NCBI GenBank assembly: GCA_937957815.1
Contig: CALFXN010000038.1
Location: forward strand, 1 to 8,222
Source: an uncultured Synergistales bacterium
Lineage (GTDB): Bacteria > Synergistota > Synergistia > Synergistales > Aminobacteriaceae
DNA length: 8,222 nucleotides
Direction of reading: 5' to 3'
Made by a program: the position numbers and the translations under genes. The first letter of the stretch is position 1, and each line of letters starts with the position of its first letter. Shown here one piece after another: positions 1-4,944 of the stretch. The notes beneath the pieces were generated by a model, which saw nothing but the letters and a program-made list of their open reading frames with translations, did not search any database and was not told the DNA's origin.

Positions 1-2
1 GC

Positions 3-1352
3 CTGGACTACGTGGACCTGTACGCCGTCGAAAAGCCCTCGCGCGACGCTCTCAATACCGACATCTGTACGTGGATTACCCCCGCCGACAAAAGCCCGAT
101 GGTTCTTTCGGAGCCCATCGCGAGTGATGACGAAAAACCGGAAGTACCGGACATGGAGGCGTTCCACGAGATGCGGGCGAGGAATTTCGCGAGGTACGTC
201 GCCGACAACGACGCGAAGCAGGAGGCGGTCAGACAGGCGCGAGAAGCGGGAGAGGCCGCGGTGACGGCGTCCACGGGCGAGCTGACGCAGCTGGCCCAGG
301 CGCAGATATACACCTACGACGCCTCGATATACAGTCAGGCCTTCCAGATCACGTATTACCTCTATGCCTGCCATTCGTACAACGAGGCCAACAATGTCGA
401 CTACGACTGGTTCGTCGTCCAGCAGCGCGGGATGCTGAACCCCGCGAACAATTACGAGAACAAGAACGGTCAGATGGGGTGGAGCAAAACGACGCTCGCG
501 AGGATTTCGGGGTATATGGTCGACTACGAGTTCGATAACTGGCTCGACTACGACAATTCGCGCCGGTACGTCCAGCTCATGAATTCGACGCCCGGGACGA
601 CGCAGGGCAGCTCGAGCACGACGAGCGGCTTCTCCTGGAACCTGGGAGGCAACATCGGATTCAACGCCTCCGGCCCCACGGGAGGGCTCAGCGCCGGGAT
701 CAGCTACTCGTCGTCGGAGTCGGTGACGATCAGCGACTGCACCGTCACCAACTCGTCCGTGCCGACGAGCTCGTCGACGAACGCCCACTGGACGTACAGC
801 TTCCCGCGCCCGACGATCAAGAGCTCCGGCGGCAACCCGTTCTATCTGGGCCAGTTCAACGACGCCGTCCTCCTGTCGCGGAGCAACTTCCAGCCGTACA
901 ACCAGTGGATGTGGAAGATCGCCCCGGAGGCGAGGGACGCGGTCAGACAGTTCAAGTCGAAGTTCTCGTGGAAGAACGGTCTTTCGTACGGAAACCAGTA
1001 CGTGATGTGGGTCGAGGCGATCAAGACGAAGCATCAGGACTGGGAGTCCGACTCGAGGACGTACGTCATCCCGTTCATCTACCCGCCGCTGATCGCCGGG
1101 AACAACCTCGACTTCGACGCGAAGGGGAGCCACGCGCGCCTCGATTTCGGAACGGCGAGGAACTGGACCGCCGCGAGCGATCAGTCCTGGTGTACCCTGA
1201 GCGCGACGTCGGGGGACAAGAACGCCGCGAACAACGTGTACGTCACGGTGGAACCGAACGCGACCGGGAGCGACCGGACCGCGAAGATAACGCTGAGCAC
1301 GGCCGACGGCAAGGGGACGTACACGGTCAAGGTCTTCCAGTCGCGCTACTAG
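3..1352 (+). CDS. Leukocidin/hemolysin-like beta-pore protein with C-terminal BACON-like domain (5' partial)
   Basis: The frame is open to the left edge. A GTG at 12 exists but has no ribosome binding site in the 11 bases before it, so I treat the gene as 5'-truncated. Residues are numbered from that GTG. After an Ala/Glu-rich, probably helical stretch (48-100), residues about 112-355 look like the leukocidin/beta-channel cytolysin fold: a Tyr-rich strand region (TYYLYACHSY, 114-123), a Gly/Ser-alternating segment at 203-247 with GFNASGPTGGLSAG like the membrane stem of this family, then the WTYSFPRP and SNFQPYNQWMWKI strands. Residues 364-446 match a BACON domain: NWTAASDQSWCTLSATSG, a VTVEPN turn, the DRTAKITL strand and a final Val-x-Gln. 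Family members are secreted and oligomerise into membrane pores; BACON domains are thought to bind glycan or protein. The missing 5' end should hold the signal peptide. Pore formation is inferred from pattern only. It could instead be a non-lytic adhesin with the same fold. Confidence 0.6.
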   Translation: MDYVDLYAVEKPSRDALNTDICTWITPADKSPMVLSEPIASDDEKPEVPDMEAFHEMRARNFARYVADNDAKQEAVRQAREAGEAAVTASTGELTQLAQAQIYTYDASIYSQAFQITYYLYACHSYNEANNVDYDWFVVQQRGMLNPANNYENKNGQMGWSKTTLARISGYMVDYEFDNWLDYDNSRRYVQLMNSTPGTTQGSSSTTSGFSWNLGGNIGFNASGPTGGLSAGISYSSSESVTISDCTVTNSSVPTSSSTNAHWTYSFPRPTIKSSGGNPFYLGQFNDAVLLSRSNFQPYNQWMWKIAPEARDAVRQFKSKFSWKNGLSYGNQYVMWVEAIKTKHQDWESDSRTYVIPFIYPPLIAGNNLDFDAKGSHARLDFGTARNWTAASDQSWCTLSATSGDKNAANNVYVTVEPNATGSDRTAKITLSTADGKGTYTVKVFQSRY

Positions 1353-1392
1353 AGCGGTACCGGAACGGAAGAGAACCGCGCTTCGCGACACG

Positions 1393-1430
1393 CGCGAGGC
1401 CGCGCCTGATGAGGGCGCGGCCTCGCGTTT
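1393..1430 (+). terminator. Intrinsic terminator after the BACON-domain gene
   Basis: A perfect 14-bp inverted repeat (CGCGAGGCCGCGCC at 1393-1406, its complement at 1414-1427) encloses the 7-base loop TGATGAG and is followed by TTTCCGTT. It lies 40 bases after the stop codon at 1352. The stem is very GC-rich but the U-tract is short. On the minus strand the same hairpin lies just past the small gene ending at 1453, without a T-run, so it may also slow polymerase coming from that side. Confidence 0.75.
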
Positions 1431-1452
1431 CCGTTGCGGCGGAGGGCGGGGG

Positions 1453-1656
1453 CTACGACTCCGGGTTCTCCTGCACGCGGCGCAGCAGCTCTTCGAGCGT
1501 CGCGATCTCCACGTCCGAGAGTCCCCGGTACACGATCGCGTCGAGCGTGTACGACACGGCTTCGTAGATCTCCTCGAGCAGCGGCGCGATGTCGTCCTTC
1601 ACGACGCGGTGGCCGCCGTTACCCTGACACCCCATGCCCGCCTGGCACCCCTTCAT
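1453..1656 (-). CDS. Small protein with Cys/Gly-rich N-terminus and MarR-like C-terminal helices
   Basis: This is a 67-residue product with codons ending mostly in G or C, like its neighbours, which supports real coding. The first 16 residues, MKGCQAGMGCQGNGGH, hold two Cys, a His and five Gly. The remainder is two amphipathic helices joined by RGLSDVEIATLEELL. That 'gLs..E...L..LL..v..N' pattern is the usual C-terminal dimerisation end of MarR-family regulators, but the winged-helix DNA-binding part is absent, so it is not a complete MarR. The gene lies 43 bases after the UPF0145 gene, third in the same transcription unit. No Shine-Dalgarno precedes the ATG at 1656. The in-frame ATG at 1635 has AGGCGGGC just upstream and would give 60 residues without the first Cys. 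The same frame stays open upstream into the preceding gene. It could be a free-standing small regulator or metal-binding protein, or the remnant of a larger MarR gene. Confidence 0.55.
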   Translation of the reverse strand: MKGCQAGMGCQGNGGHRVVKDDIAPLLEEIYEAVSYTLDAIVYRGLSDVEIATLEELLRRVQENPES

Positions 1657-1699
1657 GACCAGTTCGTTGAGGACGACGAGGGATTCCGGTTCGCGGCGG

Positions 1700-2035
1700 T
1701 CACTTCCGGACGAGGCGGACCGCCGTCCCGTACCCGATGATCTCGGCTGCGCCTGAGGAGACGCTCGTCGTCGACAGGCGGAAGCCGACGACCATGTCCG
1801 CGCCGGTGCGGGCAGCCTCTTTGCGGATGCGCTCCAGCACGAGGCCGACGGAGTCGTCGATCATCCTGCTGTACTGGGTCAGTTCGCCGCCGATCGTCCA
1901 GTTCTTCAGGTTGGCGGACATGTCCGCGACGATGGATTTCGAGAGGCAGCACGAAGCCGTGACGCATCCGATGAATTCGAGCGTCGCGCCCGGGACGTTG
2001 TCTACTGTCAGGATGGGAATGCCTTTCCCGGTCAT
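1700..2035 (-). CDS. ybjQ: YbjQ/UPF0145 (DUF74-type) protein
   Basis: This 111-residue protein matches the UPF0145/YbjQ family over its whole length: an N-terminal strand ending in DNVPG (12-16), the FIGCVTASCC segment (21-30) where family members carry a G-x-V core, a long helix (about 51-77), GADMVVGFRLS (78-88) and the closing GTAVRL (103-108). The family is often labelled 'heavy-metal-binding' from fold arguments and forms oligomeric rings; its biochemical role is not established. The three Cys at 24, 29 and 30 are more than is usual here. The ATG at 2035 is chosen over upstream starts because homology begins there, AAGGAG sits 6 bases before it, and it overlaps the TGA of the upstream gene by four bases (ATGA), which points to translational coupling with the 695-residue protein. 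Confidence 0.85.
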   Translation of the reverse strand: MTGKGIPILTVDNVPGATLEFIGCVTASCCLSKSIVADMSANLKNWTIGGELTQYSRMIDDSVGLVLERIRKEAARTGADMVVGFRLSTTSVSSGAAEIIGYGTAVRLVRK

Positions 2036-4119
2036 CGTCTTCTCCTTCCGAAGATGGCGAGAATCATGCCGAGAACCGCCGCGGCGCCTGCCGCGACGAC
2101 GAGGATCCGGGGGATCGCGCCGAGGTTCCGGAACGTGTCGTAGACAAGGCGTCCCGCGAACGGGATCTTCCGGCACGCGACGGCGAATTCAAGGTGCGCG
2201 CGGTCCCTCAGATCCCCGAAGGGGTAGCCGTCGGACAGGCTCTCGACCGCGTCGTTCGCGAGCTTTCTGCCGAGCGCGCCCGCGCCCTCGGTCGCGTACG
2301 CGTCCCACAGCGCGATCCCCTGCTTTCCCGTCCGGCGCCAGACGGCGATCATGGCGGCGCGGTCCTCGGCCGCCGGGAGGCACGCGTCGATCGGCTTCCC
2401 GAGGGTCGTCGAGCGGAAGTCGGTGATTCGCAGCAGGATCAGGATGTCGTCCCGCGACCAGGCCGTCCAGAATTCCGGCCCGTAGCTTCCGAGGAACGCG
2501 GACGCGGCTCCGGGGGAGACTTCGAGGCATTCGCCGACGGTCGAAGCGGCCTTTTTGTTCCCGAGAATGAGGAGCGTTTTCCGGATGTCGGGACGGATGG
2601 CCCGCCAGACCGAACGGAAAAGTTCCCTGTTCGCGGCGATGTCCGAGAGCGAGGCCGGAGCGATTCCCTCGAAGGGGGCGTCCTCCTGGACGAGCGTGAG
2701 GAGGCCGAGGGACGCCTCCCTGTCGTCGCCGAGGTCTGGAAGCAGCGAGAGGCGCCCGTTGAGCAGCTTCCAGTCGATTCTTCCGTCCGCCCACTCGCCG
2801 GCGGAAAGGTAGTTCCGGACGCCGATCCTGTTCACGCCCTGGAGAAAGTCACGGCCGAACTTCCGGTACATCTCCAGCAGCCTCGGCCCCAGATTCGCGG
2901 CGAGGAGCCGGAGGTCGTTCCTGTCCGGAGTCGCGAGGATCATGGACTCGAACGTGTCGATCTTCCCCTGCGCGAGCAGCGGTCCGAAGACGTCCCAGAG
3001 GATGCCCATCTTCTGGAGGACGGGTTCGAATTCCGCGCCGCCGTCGAGTTCCTTCGAGACGTACTCGCGGACGGGTTCGGAGAACGAGAGGATGTGCGCG
3101 CTCTGGATCATCGACGCGGCCTCCGAGCGGCAGATCCTCTCCCAGTTTTTCAGCAGCGAGCAGACGTTTCTGCTGACTTCGTCCCGCATCGACGGAGTCT
3201 GGGCGTCCTCTCCCTTCCACCACAGGGTTTCGGCGTTGATCTCCGCGGTGTATTCCGAGAGGAACGCCTTCCGCATCTCGTCCTCGAATCGGTCCCGGGC
3301 GCCCGCGATGTCGTAGACCTCGAACGCGAGAAGGATCCACCCGACGACCGGCAGAAGCTTCGCGAGCACCTTGCCCGCGATCTTGACGGCGAGGAATTTC
3401 ATGATGCGCGTGACGATCCGTTTCCCGAGAAAGATCAGCGCGGCCCCGACGAGTCCCTTGACGGGGATGGCTCCCTGCCGGAAGTCGCCCATCTTTCCGG
3501 ACGTCGAGAACGTCGCCGTCGCCCTGTCGGTGTTCGGAACCGGGATCGTGTTGTAGATGGGAAGACGCTGTTTCAGGATCCCGATGAAGGGCTTCCGGAT
3601 CCGTTCCATCGACTCCTGAAGACCTGCGAGCGTTTCCTGCCCGAGACTGTCCATGATCTGCTTCTGGAATTCCTCGTTCACGGAGGAAATCCCGGGCTGA
3701 AGGATCGAGAAGTATGTCTTCAGAAGCGCGTCGAGATCTCCGTCGCTTCCGACGCCGGCCTTCGTCTGCTTCCACCAGACGCTGAAGGCGCCCTCCTCCT
3801 GCGGCAGGTGCGTGGCATCGAGAAGCCGGCCGACGGCGGCGTGGTTTCCGGCGACGATCGCGCGGAGTTGCGAGTTTGCCCAGCGGTCGAGCGAGTTCCT
3901 GATCCGGGCGCATTCGTCGTCGACGATGCTCGGGAGTTTCGCGATTTCCGCCTCGGCGGTCTTCGCGGCGACCTCCATGTCGAGCAGCATCCGCGACAGT
4001 GCCTTCGACGCGTCTTCCTTCGACGCGTCCTGGGCCGCGAGCGACATCTGTCCGAACGCGAGCGACAGAAGCGCCGCCAGAAGACTCACGACGTATCTCG
4101 TTCCTGCGACCATCGGCAC
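2032..4119 (-). CDS. Unrecognised 695-residue envelope protein with internal and C-terminal membrane segments
   Basis: I do not recognise the family. The N-terminus has a short basic head and a hydrophobic stretch (about 9-29, ending SLAAQ), consistent with a Sec signal peptide or anchor. Residues 30-215 are charged and helical, with two aromatic WW or W clusters (115-116). Residues 221-270 form a Gly/Lys-spaced hydrophobic region ending in LLPVVGWILLAFEVYDI, resembling membrane-inserting segments of toxins and phage-type proteins. A large, mostly helical soluble region follows (271-665). The end is a single transmembrane helix (about 670-690) plus a GRRRR tail, which suggests tail anchoring with the Arg cluster in the cytoplasm. 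Starts GTG 4119 and ATG 4113 both fit; GGGAGGGA lies 3 bases before the GTG, and 9 before the ATG. It heads a three-gene operon with its own promoter and overlaps the next gene by four bases. The coupling to UPF0145 suggests that the two products act together. No enzyme motif is visible. Confidence 0.8.
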   Translation of the reverse strand: MPMVAGTRYVVSLLAALLSLAFGQMSLAAQDASKEDASKALSRMLLDMEVAAKTAEAEIAKLPSIVDDECARIRNSLDRWANSQLRAIVAGNHAAVGRLLDATHLPQEEGAFSVWWKQTKAGVGSDGDLDALLKTYFSILQPGISSVNEEFQKQIMDSLGQETLAGLQESMERIRKPFIGILKQRLPIYNTIPVPNTDRATATFSTSGKMGDFRQGAIPVKGLVGAALIFLGKRIVTRIMKFLAVKIAGKVLAKLLPVVGWILLAFEVYDIAGARDRFEDEMRKAFLSEYTAEINAETLWWKGEDAQTPSMRDEVSRNVCSLLKNWERICRSEAASMIQSAHILSFSEPVREYVSKELDGGAEFEPVLQKMGILWDVFGPLLAQGKIDTFESMILATPDRNDLRLLAANLGPRLLEMYRKFGRDFLQGVNRIGVRNYLSAGEWADGRIDWKLLNGRLSLLPDLGDDREASLGLLTLVQEDAPFEGIAPASLSDIAANRELFRSVWRAIRPDIRKTLLILGNKKAASTVGECLEVSPGAASAFLGSYGPEFWTAWSRDDILILLRITDFRSTTLGKPIDACLPAAEDRAAMIAVWRRTGKQGIALWDAYATEGAGALGRKLANDAVESLSDGYPFGDLRDRAHLEFAVACRKIPFAGRLVYDTFRNLGAIPRILVVAAGAAAVLGMILAIFGRRRR
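2042..2047 (-). promoter_or_regulatory. Shine-Dalgarno AAGGAG for the UPF0145 gene, inside the upstream gene
   Basis: AAGGAG is placed 6 bases before the ATG at 2035. It is built from the last codons of the preceding gene (GGA AGG AGA AGA CGA TGA), which encode its Gly-Arg4 tail. It decides the start of the UPF0145 gene. Confidence 0.75.
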
Positions 4120-4148
4120 GGCTCCCTCCCGAATCGTTCCGGCTTCAC

Positions 4149-4177
4149 ATCATACAGGCATCGGAGCGGGCCGTCAC
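4149..4177 (-). promoter_or_regulatory. Sigma70-type promoter of the 695-residue protein operon
   Basis: Read on the minus strand, the -35 GTGACG (4172-4177) and the -10 TATGAT (4149-4154) are separated by exactly 17 bases. They match the TTGACA and TATAAT consensus at four and five positions. Transcription would begin about 4142, leaving a leader of roughly 22 bases before the GTG at 4119. It lies downstream of the terminator at 4212-4247 in this reading direction, so the operon is transcribed independently of the stress-protein gene. Confidence 0.6.
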
Positions 4178-4211
4178 GGGGGATTCCCGGAATTTCACCC
4201 GGACTCCGCGC

Positions 4212-4247
4212 AAAAAAAGGGGGGCGGAAGATTCCGCCCCCCTTTTT
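4212..4247. terminator. Bidirectional intrinsic terminator between the stress-protein gene and the operon
   Basis: GGGGGGCGG and CCGCCCCCC (4219-4227 and 4234-4242) pair around AAGATT, flanked by seven A on the left and five T on the right, which themselves can extend the pairing. Read on the minus strand it is a GC hairpin followed by seven T, 50 bases beyond the stop of the universal stress protein gene, which is the gene it must serve. It would also block plus-strand transcription entering from the left. Confidence 0.9.
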
Positions 4248-4296
4248 CGGGAACTCGTTCGACGCGTTTCCGTTTGTTCGGGAACCGCTCCCCCGT

Positions 4297-4749
4297 CTAT
4301 TTCTTCGGACGGAGGACGTAGACGCTGCATGGAGCGTGCGCGACGACCTTCGCGGCCACGCTGCCGATGAAGAACCGTTCCAGGTTGCTCAGGCCGCGGT
4401 GTCCGATCATGATTATGTCCGCGTCCTGGGTCTTCGCGTAATCGACGATCTCCTGATACGGAACACCCGACGCCACGACGACGCACGCGTGAGGAGGCGC
4501 GTAGGGGAGCGTTTTTTTCGCGTCGTCGAGCTGCGCCTGAATCGCATCGCGCGCCTGATTGATGCGTTCCTCCTCGGTGGGGAGCTTCACCAGCGCCTGT
4601 CCCGAATTGAAACGCGAGAAGTTCGGGGCCTCCACGACGTGCAGGAAGAAGAGTTCCGCGTCTCCCTCACGATGTGCGTAGTGAAAGGCGTATTCCGCCA
4701 GCGCCCGGCTGATCTCGCTTCCGTCCACGGCAACCACGACCCGCTTCAT
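4297..4749 (-). CDS. Universal stress protein, UspA family, ATP-binding type
   Basis: The product has 150 residues, the usual length of a single-domain Usp. It starts with the typical strand and loop MKRVVVAVDGSE (1-12), has the buried LHVVE strand (36-40), a helix around 60-80, and the nucleotide-binding signature G-x2-G-x9-G-S as GHRG...GS at 116-130, followed by the CSVYVL terminal strand (141-146). That signature marks the ATP-binding subclass of Usp proteins, small cytoplasmic dimers induced in starvation, oxygen or envelope stress; the exact role differs between species. The start ATG at 4749 is set by the family alignment and by a G-rich GGGGTGGA sequence just upstream. It is a single-gene unit with its own extended -10 promoter and terminator, transcribed away from the hydrolase-carboxypeptidase gene. 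Confidence 0.95.
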   Translation of the reverse strand: MKRVVVAVDGSEISRALAEYAFHYAHREGDAELFFLHVVEAPNFSRFNSGQALVKLPTEEERINQARDAIQAQLDDAKKTLPYAPPHACVVVASGVPYQEIVDYAKTQDADIIMIGHRGLSNLERFFIGSVAAKVVAHAPCSVYVLRPKK

Positions 4750-4790
4750 GAATTCCACCCCCCGAATGCTATGTCGGAATTTACGAAACA

Positions 4791-4799
4791 AGTATATCA
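4791..4799 (-). promoter_or_regulatory. Extended -10 promoter of the universal stress protein gene
   Basis: The minus strand reads TGATATACT, an extended -10 (TGn followed by TATACT, five of six consensus bases), about 42 bases before the ATG at 4749 and inside the most AT-rich stretch of the region. No good -35 stands at 17 bases (ATCGCC), as is common for extended -10 promoters; an activator site is possible but not visible. Confidence 0.5.
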
Positions 4800-4894
4800 C
4801 ATCGGTATTTTCAGGCGATACGGAAGGCCAGTCGCGCACCCGGATCTCGGGGGAATTCGCCGTCCCGGGGCGTTTTTCCGTTGTCCGTCGGTCG

Positions 4895-4903
4895 TGGTAT
4901 CCT
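4895..4903 (+). promoter_or_regulatory. Extended -10 promoter of the hydrolase-carboxypeptidase gene
   Basis: TGGTATCCT is an extended -10 (TGn plus TATCCT) about 41 bases before the ATG at 4945. The sequence 17 bases upstream (TTTCCG) is a poor -35. The element mirrors the extended -10 of the divergent stress-protein gene roughly 100 bases away. Confidence 0.4.
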
Positions 4904-4931
4904 GTGCGGGAAGAGACTGTCGACAATTCCT

Positions 4932-4937
4932 GGGAGG
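4932..4937 (+). promoter_or_regulatory. Shine-Dalgarno GGGAGG that fixes the start at 4945
   Basis: The reading frame is open far upstream, so this GGGAGG, 7 bases before the ATG at 4945 and directly followed by a signal-peptide sequence, is what fixes the true start of the fusion protein. Confidence 0.8.
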
Positions 4938-4944
4938 CGATTCG

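Noticed and set aside
905..1567. Plus-strand open frame overlapping the BACON domain
   Set aside because: Composition is charged low-complexity, it overlaps a domain-bearing frame and runs through the terminator hairpin, so it is a shadow.
4881..4903. TTGTCC/TATCCT as a -35/-10 pair for the fusion gene
   Set aside because: The spacer is only 11 bases, too short for a sigma70 promoter; the extended -10 reading is preferred.
2194..4944. Plus-strand frame open from 2194 through to the fusion gene, which would give a 1664-residue protein
   Set aside because: The part before 4945 is antisense to the 695-residue gene and the stress-protein gene and has Arg/Glu/Asp/Pro-rich, low-complexity composition typical of shadow frames in GC-rich DNA. 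The real start has a Shine-Dalgarno and a signal peptide.
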